From JAQIBY01 sp963676165 (GTDB taxonomy: Bacteria; Bacteroidota; Bacteroidia; Bacteroidales; ML635J-15): a DNA stretch of 64,000 nucleotides. Within the stretch, counting starts at the first letter, position 1, and each line of letters starts with the position of its first letter. A program made the position numbers and the translations under genes. Shown in pieces: positions 19,005 to 28,990 of the stretch. Below the pieces are notes generated by a model. It made no database searches. It saw only the letters and a program-made list of their open reading frames with translations, and was not told where the DNA came from. The stretch is from assembly GCA_963676165.1 (NCBI GenBank), contig OY781043.1, positions 2,480,001 to 2,544,000 of the forward strand. Direction: 5' to 3'.

Positions 19005-19043
19005 TCAGGGGTCAGGGGTCAGGAGTCAGGGGTCAGGGGTCAG
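19005..19043. repeat. Tandem heptamer TCAGGGG, about 5.5 copies
   Basis: Five consecutive units of TCAGGGG (one with GGAG), then TCAG; a further 1.5 copies occur at 19389-19402. It lies in the 811-nt intergenic stretch 18715-19525, which otherwise holds the hairpin at 18767-18840 and copies of a dispersed repeat (19296-19380), and no gene. Confidence 0.85.
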
Positions 19044-19295
19044 TTTTGAGTCCTGATATGCATATAAAAAAGGTACCGGGACAATTCAACCATCGATATT
19101 TACTGCACTATCGTTTGTAAATTTCGGGTTTCATTTGTGTGAGTATTGAGCAAGAGGCTGATTGTCTTATCCCTCAAAACTCGCACTGGAACTCACACTG
19201 GATAAATCCCAAAGGGGAAATAACAAATAACAAAAGGTAAATTCCAAATCGCAAAAAACAAAAGATAAATTTCAAACTTGCCTATGTTAGCTCGA

Positions 19296-19385
19296 GTTAT
19301 CGCAAAACAATCGAATGACAATTTTCCTACCGAATGACCTTTTTCATTTTTCGCCCGCTCGCAAGCTCTCTCTTCGCAAGCTCGC
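19296..19385 (-). repeat. Dispersed intergenic repeat (GTCATTC...GAAAAAG family)
   Basis: On the minus strand this reads AGAGAGCTTGCGAGCGGG, then GAAAAAGGTCATTCGG and AATTGTCATTCGATTGTT. The same modules occur at 50523-50600, 51065-51124 (inverted) and 54105-54235, always between genes. Confidence 0.6.
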
Positions 19386-19525
19386 AAATCAGGGGTCAGG
19401 GATTAACTGGAAGTATAGGAAATTGGCAGAGACAGGAGTTTTTGCATCCACGATTTATTTTTCGCCCGTTCTCGTGCTCTCTCTTCTCCTGCTCATATCA
19501 TCGTCTCTTCGCATCCACAATTATC

Positions 19526-20146
19526 CTAAGCCTGCTTTACGTACCAAGCGACAAGTTGCATGGTGTTACGTAAGCCCAGTTTTTTGATCGCATTGTTTTT
19601 GTGTGTTTCAACCGTACGCTCAGAAATAAATAACTCAGCGCCAATTTCCTTGAATGACAAGCCTTCGCTTAAACATTTTGCCACTTGCATTTCACGTTCT
19701 GAAAGCTGCTCTGTCTCGTAATCATTAATTAAGGCATCGTGAAGTTTATCGGCTATTTTCGGACTAAAGTACTTCTGTCCATTCGCTAAGCTACGTATTG
19801 CCAAACCTAACTCATCACGATCCACATCCTTAGGCAAAAATCCTTTCACACCTGCTTTAACAGCACCAACAAGTGAGTTTTCATCTGTATTTGCAGAAAG
19901 AATAAGTAATTTAATCTGAGGATAGTTTTTTGAAACAATCTCACTCAACTCCAAACCGCTCATGTCCGGCAAGCCAATATCCATAAGCACAACATCTGCT
20001 TGCTCTGTCTTAATTGCCTCCAAAAAACTTGCTGCATTTGCAAAAGTCTTTTCCAACTTAATATCACTTACACCAAGCAACAATGCACGTATTCCATCGC
20101 GCACAATCTGGTGATCCTCAACCATATAAACTCTTATCACACTCAT
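19526..20146 (-). CDS. NarL/FixJ-family response regulator
   Basis: A 206-aa two-domain regulator. The receiver domain (1-120) has acidic D11, phospho-acceptor D56 (VLMDIGLPD), S84 and K106 (LPKD). The C-terminal LuxR-type helix-turn-helix (about 143-205) has LSEREMQVAKCLSEGLS and the recognition helix segment SERTVETHKNNAIKKLG. It follows the histidine kinase gene with 2 nt between stop and start, so the two form a co-transcribed two-component system. Targets are not evident; the nearby T9SS genes are candidates by position only. Confidence 0.95.
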   Translation of the reverse strand: MSVIRVYMVEDHQIVRDGIRALLLGVSDIKLEKTFANAASFLEAIKTEQADVVLMDIGLPDMSGLELSEIVSKNYPQIKLLILSANTDENSLVGAVKAGVKGFLPKDVDRDELGLAIRSLANGQKYFSPKIADKLHDALINDYETEQLSEREMQVAKCLSEGLSFKEIGAELFISERTVETHKNNAIKKLGLRNTMQLVAWYVKQA

Positions 20147-20148
20147 AA

Positions 20149-22026
20149 CTAAGCTTTTGGCAATTCAACAACAAACTCACAACCTTTTCCTAACTCACTC
20201 TTCACACGTATCTTTCCATCATTTGCTAAAACCATTTCATGACATAAAATCAAACCCAAGCCACTGCCCTTTTGCTCGTGATTTCCAATTTTTCGAACAT
20301 CCTCATCTATGCGGAATAGTTTTTTCTGATCTTCATGTGAAATGCCTATTCCTTCATCTTTGACAGAAAAGCAAACAAAGCTTTCGTTAATCCAAGCAGA
20401 GATTTTAACCGTCCCTCCTTCTGGGGAGAATTTAATTGCATTTGTCAGTAAATTTCGCAACACAGTTTCCAACATTCTTGCATCAGCCATTAGAGAAAAA
20501 TCTGCATCGTTTTGGCAAACTAATTTCACCTGCTTAGTGTCTGCATGAGGTTTCAGCGTCTGAATAACTGCCATGCATGCGTCTGCAAACTTCAAGGCTT
20601 TGGGTTCTGGCTTTAAACGCCCTGTTTGTGTCAATGCCCAATCCAATAAATTTTTAAGCATCTCCAACAAACTATCTGCACTTTTCGTGAGTTGATTGGA
20701 AAAATATTTTAGCTCATTGCTGGACAAGCTTTCTAAATTTTCATCCAGAGCCGAGGAAATTGACCGAAATGCAGAAAGCGGATTCTTTAAATCATGAGAG
20801 ATAATAGCAAAGAATTTGTCCTTTGTCGCATTGAGTTCAGAAAGCTGCTGATTTTTATCTGCAAGTTCACGATTTAATTTCAAACGCTCCCGATGTCGTG
20901 ACAGCAAGAGAATAAAAATAGCGCCTAAAAATGCGGAGAGCAATGAAAAGAAAATCCATAAACTCCGATTTCGCTGTATGCTCAAATCCTGAATTTGATT
21001 TTCTCTGGAAAGCAAGGCTATGCTTTGCTCTTGCTTTTCAGTTTCATACTGCATCTTTAACTCTTCCACACTTCTTTGTTTGTCCAAATTCAAAATACTA
21101 TCCTGAACTTGTGTATATGACTTGTGCATAGCATATGCCTGCTCAAAATCCCCTGCATCAGCATATATATCAGACAAGTTAGAATACGCCCTACTCATTT
21201 GAGACAAGAGCGCATTATCTTTTGCAATAGCCAAGCCTTCATTCAAATACTCAATCGCCACTTGCGAATCACCGGTAAAATAATAAAACAGTCCTAAATT
21301 AATCAAGCCAAATGAGATAGAAACATAATCATTTAACTCACGCTTTATATCAATGGATTTGTTTGCATAATAAACCAAGCTGTCTCTGTCACCTGTCCTG
21401 TAAAAAACGCCAGCCATATTGTTATAAGTATCCGCTCTGGCATCCTGAAAATCCAATACAGTAAACACTTTCAAGGCTCTACGATACGATTGCAATGCTT
21501 CCTGTGGCTTTCCAGTATCGTCCTGCACCATTCCAATATTATTCCACAAATCAGCCACACCAGCACTGTCTCCAAGTTGAGTACGAATACTCAGCGATTC
21601 TCGAAACTTTGACATTGCCTCATCGTATTCTCGCAAGCGATAATGATTAATTCCTATTGTATTTAAAGCATCAGACTTCAATTCATCAGAATCATATTTC
21701 TCCGACAAGCTCAATGCTTCAAAATCATATTGCATAGCAGCTTCATAATTGCCTTGTGTACGCTTAACACGACTCGAAATGAGCAAGCACTCTACAATCA
21801 CAGACGTGTCAGATTGCACACGCGCAAGTTGCAAGGCTTTTTGTGCATAAGTTTCGGCCAAACTCGGATTCATTCGCAAGGTATCCAAACATAAATCATG
21901 AAAACGCTGCACCGCGTAAGTCTTATCAAAACCCTGGGCACTAACAGCCTGAACGCTATCATTTGCAGAATACTCTGATGATAAAATGGGAATAGTTAGT
22001 ATAAGTAGCAAAACAATCTTTTGCAT
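20149..22026 (-). CDS. TPR-containing sensor histidine kinase
   Basis: A 625-aa protein. It has a signal-like N-terminus, about seven TPR units (80-310, for example YNNMAGVFYRTGDRDSLVYYANKS), a coiled coil (315-350), one transmembrane helix (about 357-376), and a HisKA domain with H411 in AIISHDLKNPLSAF. The HATPase domain has the N box (LRNLLTNAIKFS), G1 (VKDEGIGIS) and G2 (KGSGLGLIL). The TPR part would be periplasmic and the kinase cytoplasmic. It is the partner of the response regulator directly downstream. This layout is common in Bacteroidota. Confidence 0.94.
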   Translation of the reverse strand: MQKIVLLLILTIPILSSEYSANDSVQAVSAQGFDKTYAVQRFHDLCLDTLRMNPSLAETYAQKALQLARVQSDTSVIVECLLISSRVKRTQGNYEAAMQYDFEALSLSEKYDSDELKSDALNTIGINHYRLREYDEAMSKFRESLSIRTQLGDSAGVADLWNNIGMVQDDTGKPQEALQSYRRALKVFTVLDFQDARADTYNNMAGVFYRTGDRDSLVYYANKSIDIKRELNDYVSISFGLINLGLFYYFTGDSQVAIEYLNEGLAIAKDNALLSQMSRAYSNLSDIYADAGDFEQAYAMHKSYTQVQDSILNLDKQRSVEELKMQYETEKQEQSIALLSRENQIQDLSIQRNRSLWIFFSLLSAFLGAIFILLLSRHRERLKLNRELADKNQQLSELNATKDKFFAIISHDLKNPLSAFRSISSALDENLESLSSNELKYFSNQLTKSADSLLEMLKNLLDWALTQTGRLKPEPKALKFADACMAVIQTLKPHADTKQVKLVCQNDADFSLMADARMLETVLRNLLTNAIKFSPEGGTVKISAWINESFVCFSVKDEGIGISHEDQKKLFRIDEDVRKIGNHEQKGSGLGLILCHEMVLANDGKIRVKSELGKGCEFVVELPKA

Positions 22027-22288
22027 ATCGTGTTTTTTTGCAAAGTAACAATTTTTTCGGATTTAAGGGTTTATTTGGGCGCCATTTCTGCCTACAAGCT
22101 ATAGCCGTAATCTGCTCTGCTGCGCTTGCTAATACAATAAAAACACCCAGCAACAAGCTCAAAAAAAAATGTAACATTCACAAGAATCAATGTGCAGACT
22201 TGAGCTTCCTCTGGTCGCTAAGCTACACATGCAAGCGTAAGCATCGACAAATTCCGGGCTATTTGCTTTTCGTCAGGGCGCAAAAACC

Positions 22289-23719
22289 TTATTGCTTATC
22301 CACTTTATACGATTTTACAAAATCTCCACTCACCACGCGTATCATATACATTGCAGGAGCTAAATCATCAAGGTGGAGAATTTTATGGAAGCCTTCAGCA
22401 GGAGCATAATGCTCTTCTTGTTGAATTAGTTTGCCTTCCATAGTAAAAAGTTCCAAAGTAAAAGCTTCTTCCGGAAGATCACTTACCACAACATGCAGTT
22501 CAGACTTAAACGGATTTGGATAAACCATAAACATTGGATCTGCAACATCAGAACATGCAATATTTATCATGTCAGTGTAAGTATAAGCGCCATCAAAATC
22601 CACTTGCTTTAGGCGGTAATATGCATTTGGTTCTGGTTTTGTATCGTAATATACATAAGCCAATGCTTGGTTGCTATCGCCAGCGCCATCAAGTGAGCCA
22701 ATAGTTTCAAACGATTCACCATCCAGAGAGCGTTCAATTAAAAACACATCATTATTTGATTCTGAAGCAGTTTCCCACTCCAAAGTCACAAAGTCGCCAT
22801 GACAAGCACCATCAAACATAACAAGTTCAACAGGCAAAGGAATATCTTTTGAGCCCAATGTAAACAATTCAGTATAGTTGAATGGATACCAGTTTGGAGG
22901 ATCAAAATATGTGCTATACGGACTTGCTGCCGGGCTTACAAGTAAGCTTCCAGTGTTTACACTTCCTGTCAAAGGAGTCCACCACGATGATGATGCGCCT
23001 TCTTCAACCCATTGGTAAAGTACCAAATTCCCTTCGGTATGCCCATTGAGTTCAGCTTGCCAGTAATGCATTTTCACTTGGTCGTTTGCATCAAGTTCAC
23101 CAATATTTGGCACCTCATAATATCTAGCGACACTATAGTTCCCTGAAAAAGATCCACTTCCTTGCTGAACTTTATGTCCACGCACAACAGTGATACTTCC
23201 CATATTCACATCGGTAGAAATTAAAACACCAAGATTTGCAGGGTTGTAATCTGTGACAGAATTAATGGTACGAGTTGCTTGAATTGTTCCAGTATTTGTC
23301 GTAATGTTTCCAACTTTAATTCGGTTGGTTTCAGTCTCATTAACAATGCTACCAGTTGTTCCAAGATCCACATTTGCATTTTGGAGGTCTAACTGTCCAC
23401 TCGTCATTTGAAGTTCATGTGACACATTAAAATCAGCTGAAGCATCCAATTCGCCTGCAGATTTATTAATATCTAAATCGTAAAAGTTACTTGTTGAACT
23501 CCCTTTAATTTCTTGATCCACATTTCCAGAAAAAATCACTTCTCCATTACCGGGTGTAAATGTCCCATCGTTAGAAAAGTCAGAATTCTCTGACAGTACA
23601 ATTTTAGTAGAATTACTAACTACTAAATTTATTCCGGAATGCACCTTCAGCCCTTGCCCCATTACCGCAAAAGGGAGAAACACAATCAAGAAAAAGATAT
23701 ACTTAAATTTATCTATCAT
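22289..23719 (-). CDS. T9SS type A sorting-domain surface protein
   Basis: A 476-aa secreted protein: signal peptide (about 1-22, ending VMGQ), a beta-helix-like N-terminal half (LKVHSGINLVVSNSTKIVLSE, FTPGNGEVIFSGN) as in many gliding-bacterium proteins, a central fibronectin-like part (VELVMFDGACHGDFVTLEWE, about 295-380), and a C-terminal sorting domain (VYPNPFKSELHVVV to KSYKVDKQ). It stands alone, upstream of the kinase gene on the same strand but 262 nt away. A structural or adhesive role is likely; no catalytic motif was seen. Confidence 0.85.
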   Translation of the reverse strand: MIDKFKYIFFLIVFLPFAVMGQGLKVHSGINLVVSNSTKIVLSENSDFSNDGTFTPGNGEVIFSGNVDQEIKGSSTSNFYDLDINKSAGELDASADFNVSHELQMTSGQLDLQNANVDLGTTGSIVNETETNRIKVGNITTNTGTIQATRTINSVTDYNPANLGVLISTDVNMGSITVVRGHKVQQGSGSFSGNYSVARYYEVPNIGELDANDQVKMHYWQAELNGHTEGNLVLYQWVEEGASSSWWTPLTGSVNTGSLLVSPAASPYSTYFDPPNWYPFNYTELFTLGSKDIPLPVELVMFDGACHGDFVTLEWETASESNNDVFLIERSLDGESFETIGSLDGAGDSNQALAYVYYDTKPEPNAYYRLKQVDFDGAYTYTDMINIACSDVADPMFMVYPNPFKSELHVVVSDLPEEAFTLELFTMEGKLIQQEEHYAPAEGFHKILHLDDLAPAMYMIRVVSGDFVKSYKVDKQ

Positions 23720-23825
23720 AATTTACTTACTTACGGCTATTTGCAAATATACAAAACTATTTAACAAGAACCAATATTTATATATGTAAAAACACACACA
23801 AAACAATAATTACAATTTCTTTCGA

Positions 23826-26336
23826 CTACCACTTACCTTTTCTTTTGTCAGAACTAGCTTCAGGATTACTTTCATTGTTTACATTATATCCATTCGGGAA
23901 ATAAAACTTCCCAGGTTGAAGCAAAATTTCGACAAAGTTTTCACCTAATTTTTGATTTTTCACAGCATAGCCAATCACAGACCCTGGTTTTGTTGCTTTT
24001 TGTGCCAATCCCGGCTGACTTGAGCTAGTCACAAAATCACCACCTTGAATAAGCTCATCAGAATCTATAAGTTTCACTTTCACACGACCTGCCAGTGCAA
24101 TGGGAGGACCTTGATCTGGAGAATTCAATACAACAGATGGATTTTCAGAGATAACCCCAGTAATGTGATTTGAATATGGTTCATCACAACGAACATACTC
24201 ATTATCTGAACCAGGCACATATGAAACAACAAAACCCGGTGCTACAGGACCATCGTATTCAAAGTGCTCAGCAAGGTCACCAATGGCAGTATTGTTGTTT
24301 GCGTATATTCGTCCTTCTGCAGCTATATCACCAGCCTGAAGAGAGGAACTGTAATGATAATACACTGTTACATGCATCATGTAAACAATCAAATCATCAC
24401 CTCCTGAACCTCCTTCGTCATAAATTTCCATTGTAAGTATTTGATCTGTTGTGAAATTCGTAATTGTTGTTGTCCCTGTATCAAACTGCCAATCAATATA
24501 ATTAGAACCTGATTGAATAGAACTAGACCAACCATAATAAGAGGAAGAACCTATTTTAACTCTAACCGCATGTGTTTCATCTGCATCCTGATGCATAGCA
24601 TCACAAGTCCAAACAATTCTATCAACATAAATAGTTGTTGATGAAGGTATATTATCAGGAATAGAAAAAGTCCCAATATTTACATATTCAGTATCATCAT
24701 CAACCGACTCATTCCCTTTCCACATAATTGTCTGTTCCCCATATCTAGTTGTAGAACTTGTGGTTGCACTTCCAGCAGTTATATATCCTGTTGCTTTTGC
24801 ATTTCCAACAACATGAAGTTTTTCTGTTGGTGCAGTAGTTCCGATCCCTACACTTGTCCCTTCAAACGCAATATAATCATTTCCCGTCAATCTAATCCGA
24901 GCATCATAATCAGAGGAAGCATCATTTGAAAAATCAATATACGGAGTACCAAGTGTTGTACCAGAACGCATTTCAACACCCACATTATTGTCATTTCTAA
25001 CTTGGAAATAATTGTCATTATTTGCCATATTTATCTCCAACTTTCCACCAGGAGAATCAGTTCCAACTCCCAAATTGCCAGCACCACTCAGCACCATTTT
25101 GGGTCCACTAGCAAAGGCATCCTCATCATAAACTCTTAAAATATCATTGTCCCCTGGTGACCAAATAACGGCACAATCTCCATTCGCAAAAAAGCCACCA
25201 CTCTCAGAGCCATTATTAGTTCCTTCTATCCACACACCATTATTCCCATTCGGATCAGGATTCCAGGATGTAGCAGCACCATACAATCCAACATTTCCAT
25301 AATGCACAGCAGAATATCCAGCATTATTAATGTACATGTTTCCACTAACAAGAGAATTACCAACAATATGCATTTTTTGAGAAGGGCTAGTTGTTCCAAC
25401 ACCAATATTGGTACCATTATCATAAATTTGACTACATCCAATTTCTGTAGCATTAATCATTTTAGGAACATAGTTTGCAGTTCCACATGAACTAACTACG
25501 CCACCAGCATCCTCAATTGTTCCGAATGTATTATTCCCGAGTAAGATATCTGAAGCACTTCCAGTAAAATTAGTTGTCCCTAAATTTCCACTTGCATCGG
25601 TTCGAATAATTGCACCATTTGCACCAGAAGCATAATTCGCAAATCGTACCGTTCCGGTTGTATGAAGCTGAGCAGATGGAGAGTTTGTTCCTACACCAAG
25701 GTTTCCGCCTCCATTGACGATAGAGACATGTCCAGAAGAATAAAAGTTCACTCCAACTCGACCTGTAGTACCCTGCCCTTCGAGCATAAGGTATTCATTG
25801 GATGGCCCGGCTTGTATGGAAGCCACTCCACCAGAAGCATAGCGATCAACAATCATAGCCGTTCCACTATGAGATGAAGCATCGACATATAAAGGTGTTG
25901 TAGGTGAGGCATTTCGAATCCCTAGTCGATTATTGGTATCATCCCAAAACAAATTGGCATCAGAGGTAAGTGTATTGGCATCAGACCAAAAAGCGACACG
26001 TGTAGCCACTCCTGTGCCATCCACAAAATCTAAGTCATCAGCAATGGACAAACGTACCCATTGAGAGCCATTCCAAAAATAATACCCAACTCCCGTTGTT
26101 GTATTGGTATTGTACACCAATAAAGAAACACTTGGTGAAATGACAGGTGCAGCAGTATTCACATCTATAATATTTACGCGGGGAATTAACAACCCCTTGT
26201 CAACTGCTTTGACATCCAACATGGCTGAAGCGTCAGCATTACTACCATCTCCATTAATTGCTACTCCTTGAGCAAAGGAATTTAATACGCTAAAAAGAAT
26301 GAGAAAGCCGAAAAGGCCCAGTTTAATTTGTTTCAT
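23826..26336 (-). CDS. Tail-fibre-like repetitive surface protein
   Basis: An 836-aa secreted protein with signal peptide (1-22, ending SFAQ). It has many repeats of the form LGVGTxSPxxxLxxxG (NLGVGTNSPSAQLHTTG, NIGVGTTSPSQKMHIVG, SVGIGTTAPTEKLHVVG), as in Bacteroidota proteins resembling phage tail fibres. A domain at about 690-815 (NTAIGDLAEHFEYDG, GRVKVKLIDSDELIQGGDF, GSVIGYAVKNQKLGENFVEILLQPG) resembles the C-terminal region of peptidase-G2-like or chaperone-type fibre tips. No T9SS sorting domain is seen, so the export route is open. It is monocistronic. Confidence 0.75.
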   Translation of the reverse strand: MKQIKLGLFGFLILFSVLNSFAQGVAINGDGSNADASAMLDVKAVDKGLLIPRVNIIDVNTAAPVISPSVSLLVYNTNTTTGVGYYFWNGSQWVRLSIADDLDFVDGTGVATRVAFWSDANTLTSDANLFWDDTNNRLGIRNASPTTPLYVDASSHSGTAMIVDRYASGGVASIQAGPSNEYLMLEGQGTTGRVGVNFYSSGHVSIVNGGGNLGVGTNSPSAQLHTTGTVRFANYASGANGAIIRTDASGNLGTTNFTGSASDILLGNNTFGTIEDAGGVVSSCGTANYVPKMINATEIGCSQIYDNGTNIGVGTTSPSQKMHIVGNSLVSGNMYINNAGYSAVHYGNVGLYGAATSWNPDPNGNNGVWIEGTNNGSESGGFFANGDCAVIWSPGDNDILRVYDEDAFASGPKMVLSGAGNLGVGTDSPGGKLEINMANNDNYFQVRNDNNVGVEMRSGTTLGTPYIDFSNDASSDYDARIRLTGNDYIAFEGTSVGIGTTAPTEKLHVVGNAKATGYITAGSATTSSTTRYGEQTIMWKGNESVDDDTEYVNIGTFSIPDNIPSSTTIYVDRIVWTCDAMHQDADETHAVRVKIGSSSYYGWSSSIQSGSNYIDWQFDTGTTTITNFTTDQILTMEIYDEGGSGGDDLIVYMMHVTVYYHYSSSLQAGDIAAEGRIYANNNTAIGDLAEHFEYDGPVAPGFVVSYVPGSDNEYVRCDEPYSNHITGVISENPSVVLNSPDQGPPIALAGRVKVKLIDSDELIQGGDFVTSSSQPGLAQKATKPGSVIGYAVKNQKLGENFVEILLQPGKFYFPNGYNVNNESNPEASSDKRKGKW

Positions 26337-26676
26337 TTTCTATCTCTTGAAATACCTACTTATCTATCCGTAGGCAAAGATAAACAAAAGAACATAAGAT
26401 TCAAGTCTGACCAACTATTAATCAAGCAATTACAAGCACACTCACTCACAAAACACTGGTTATTACTGGGATTGTAAGTATTCCACAATTTATTAACAAA
26501 GAACTAAGGTGAAAACCAAGTAAAAACTAATAAAAATTTTTCTTTTTAAAATGCCGTAATTAAGTAGGGGCAATTTCAAAAAGAAAAATTACGAAGGAAT
26601 CAAATGCGATTTAAAATTTGGATCATATGGCTTTCCAGAATTTGCAATTATTATATGACACTTGGATTTAAAACTC

Positions 26677-27054
26677 ATGAAACACCTCTTACTTTACTGC
26701 ATTCTTTTCATTACTGTCTCTTGCTATTCTCAAAACAGTGATATAAAGCTTCGAGCAGAGATTTATTCAGTTGCCGATTCTATCCTTACAGATGAGTTTG
26801 GATCAAACTACTATGGTGTTGATCAAGAATTGAAATTCGGATTAATTCTTTTTAGTAATTCAAGCTGTTATGTGGATAACTGAGAATATATTCTCCTGTA
26901 CTCCGAAACGTATGAAGCTACAATAAAAAAAATATGCATTGAGTTAACAGGTAAAAACATTGCATATTACTGTAAACAAAACCAATATTCTTCCGAAATC
27001 AGAATCCTCATTTCAAAACAATTTCTCAAGGAAACTCATTCTCTCAACCCCTAA
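26677..27054 (+). pseudogene. Small secreted-protein gene interrupted by one in-frame TGA
   Basis: From ATG 26677 the frame encodes a signal peptide (MKHLLLYCILFITVSCYSQ) and 45 further residues to a TGA at 26881. The same frame then continues for 56 sense codons (EYILLYSETYEATIKKICIE and onward) to TAA at 27052-27054. Such an open stretch in AT-rich DNA suggests the frame was once one gene of about 125 aa. The alternatives are a natural 68-aa protein or stop-codon readthrough. No family is recognised. Confidence 0.55.
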
Positions 27055-27076
27055 AGGGACATCTTCCCTCCTACAC

Positions 27077-27112
27077 ATAAAAAATCCCCCGCCCTGAAAC
27101 AGGACGAAGGAT
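27077..27112 (-). terminator. Terminator of the tail-fibre-like gene at 27163
   Basis: On the minus strand ATCC..CG.CCTG pairs with CAGG.CG..GGAT around a TTT loop, then a TTTTTT run follows (27078-27084 as A). It is 50 nt beyond the stop codon. Confidence 0.75.
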
Positions 27113-27162
27113 CTTAGCTTGATTTGGTTTGGGTTTTATTGTAACGTAATCTAAATCTTACG

Positions 27163-28308
27163 TTACTGTACTCGCATCAAAGTAATTCGAAAATTTTGAC
27201 TTTTCATTGTATCATCATTTGGGTAGTATAACCAAACGCTAGAACTCAAAGAAACATAAATACTTCCTGTAACTCCATCAATAGTATAACCAAGACTTTT
27301 AAATCCATCAACAGCCTCATATTTTTGCACCTCAACTGAAAGTACTCGAGAGTTATCCTTTGTGTAACCTGTAGGCCAAGGAATAGCCACCCAAGCATTT
27401 GAAACATCAGTAGTACCGGTCAATTCAATGATATCACCAATTTCAACACCTGTTTCACCAACTTTCATACCACCTTGAACGTGCAAATTAGCAGTTGGCT
27501 CACTTGTTCCAACACCAACATAATTGTCTGTTGTAATTGTCATGGCTTCTTGACCAGCACTTGCTGAATTTGATGTGGAAATTTTAAACTTATCCGCATC
27601 AGAATTATCAATACCAAGACTCCACATCTGACCGCCATGCACAAAAATTCCCACAGTAGCATCTCCTTCTCCTTCTTGAGAAACCCAAACCTGTGAGTTA
27701 GTAGCAGTATTATTTCTATAAACTTCCAGCTCTGCATCAGGAAGATCCGTTCCAACTGCGACATCGTAATCTATAACATACAAATCCGCTCCATCTTCCT
27801 GCCATACAACATTATCAGCAGTTTCTGCAGTGGTAGCATAACGTGCCATATCTGAGTACATTGCATAAGGTACTGTCAATAATTCTGAAACTCCCATTTC
27901 AGTTCCTTCCACAGTTAAACGGATAAAATATGAATTTGAATGCCATGCAATTGCGTCTAATTCTGCATCAGAACCGATTTTAAGGTTAATCAATCCTTGT
28001 GCTGTAGTTGTTACGGTTTCAGTTTGTGTGTAAACAACTGCTCCATCCACTCCACCTTCGAGAATTTCAACAACAACTTCAACTTCCTCTTCTGCTAGAA
28101 TAAGTCCACTTGCATCACGCAAAGCTGCCTGATAATTAAAAAATGCAGGAGGCGTTTGCAAATCACGGCTAGATTTCAATTCAACGTTTTCATCCTGAGT
28201 ACGTTCCGGACGAGCTTCATTCACACTACCTTCTTGATTTTGAGCACTCAACTGAATGCTGCTCATTGCGAGTACACCCGCTAAAAATAAAACTAATGTC
28301 TTTTTCAT
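27163..28308 (-). CDS. Secreted tail-fibre-like protein
   Basis: A 381-aa protein with signal peptide (1-22, ending LSAQ) and the motif FNYQAALRDASGLILAEEEV (about 57-76), the hallmark N-terminal beta-sandwich of many Bacteroidota surface proteins. It continues with LINLKIGSDAELDAIAWHSN, a fibre repeat YVGVGTSEPTANLHVQGG (about 262-279) and a C-terminal jelly-roll-like part (SQNFRITLMRVQ). There is no sorting domain. It is close to the small T9SS protein gene (27 nt downstream of it), so they are probably one operon. A role as a surface fibre or host or particle adhesion factor is an inference. Confidence 0.75.
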   Translation of the reverse strand: MKKTLVLFLAGVLAMSSIQLSAQNQEGSVNEARPERTQDENVELKSSRDLQTPPAFFNYQAALRDASGLILAEEEVEVVVEILEGGVDGAVVYTQTETVTTTAQGLINLKIGSDAELDAIAWHSNSYFIRLTVEGTEMGVSELLTVPYAMYSDMARYATTAETADNVVWQEDGADLYVIDYDVAVGTDLPDAELEVYRNNTATNSQVWVSQEGEGDATVGIFVHGGQMWSLGIDNSDADKFKISTSNSASAGQEAMTITTDNYVGVGTSEPTANLHVQGGMKVGETGVEIGDIIELTGTTDVSNAWVAIPWPTGYTKDNSRVLSVEVQKYEAVDGFKSLGYTIDGVTGSIYVSLSSSVWLYYPNDDTMKSQNFRITLMRVQ

Positions 28309-28334
28309 TTTATTTGATTTTTAAATTTTCGAAA

Positions 28335-28811
28335 TTATTGTTTAATGATTTTACTTGTCTGAATGACTTTTTCATCCATTGAAATACGAAGCATGTAAGT
28401 TCCATCTTTCCATTGGCTCACATCAATTTGCGAATTACTTTCAGAGATTTCTTTCAAACAGACCAATTGTCCCTGCAAATTGTACACTTCCAGTTTTAAG
28501 GATTGATTGGTCACATCAGGACAAGTTAGCTGAATGTAATCACTACTTGGGTTTGGAAACATCTCAAACTCCAATTCTGCAAGAACCTCTACATCTGTTA
28601 CGATGAGAATGTTTTGTTGATAACCTTGTGTCAATATGTAACTTCCGTTTACGAAGCTGGCAATGACAGGCTCACCAACACTAACATCAGCCTGATAATC
28701 TCCGGCCTGATAGCTTCCTCCTCCACTACTAACAAGGGAACGCTCCACCGATTGTGAAAAGCCTGTTAGCGCAAAAGCAAAAGCCATAATAAATAATGTT
28801 AATTTTTTCAT
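28335..28811 (-). CDS. Small T9SS type A sorting-domain protein
   Basis: A 158-aa protein: signal peptide (1-19, ending GFSQ), a short segment with SSGGGSYQAGDYQADVSVGE typical of the conserved N-terminal part of many Bacteroidota hypothetical proteins, then the T9SS sorting domain (MFPNPSSDYIQLTC to TSKIIKQ). Almost the whole mature protein is sorting domain, so it may serve as a carrier or partner of the fibre-like protein encoded directly downstream. Confidence 0.85.
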   Translation of the reverse strand: MKKLTLFIMAFAFALTGFSQSVERSLVSSGGGSYQAGDYQADVSVGEPVIASFVNGSYILTQGYQQNILIVTDVEVLAELEFEMFPNPSSDYIQLTCPDVTNQSLKLEVYNLQGQLVCLKEISESNSQIDVSQWKDGTYMLRISMDEKVIQTSKIIKQ

Positions 28812-28961
28812 ATTGATAAATTTTTATTTGCTCAAAGAAACAGATAAAACAAGATTATTTCTTGACATACTTGTAAACAGACAGATTTTCATTGTCAAAG
28901 CATGGATTTTCATTGTAAAGGAAATTCATCTTGAATTCAACATGCTTCGAAAGAGGCAATC

Positions 28962-28976
28962 AGTGAAAATTTCACT
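28962..28976. promoter_or_regulatory. 15-bp palindrome upstream of the MATE gene
   Basis: AGTGAAAATTTCACT is a perfect palindrome around a central A. It lies 14 nt before the MATE start and overlaps a TATTTTCG that resembles a -7 box. An operator for a local repressor is possible, but no regulator gene is adjacent. Confidence 0.35.
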
Positions 28977-28990
28977 ATTTTCGCAGCCCA

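Noticed and set aside
19005..19043. Heptamer tandem repeat as CRISPR or origin iterons
   Set aside because: Pure 7-bp tandem without spacers; no replication gene nearby.
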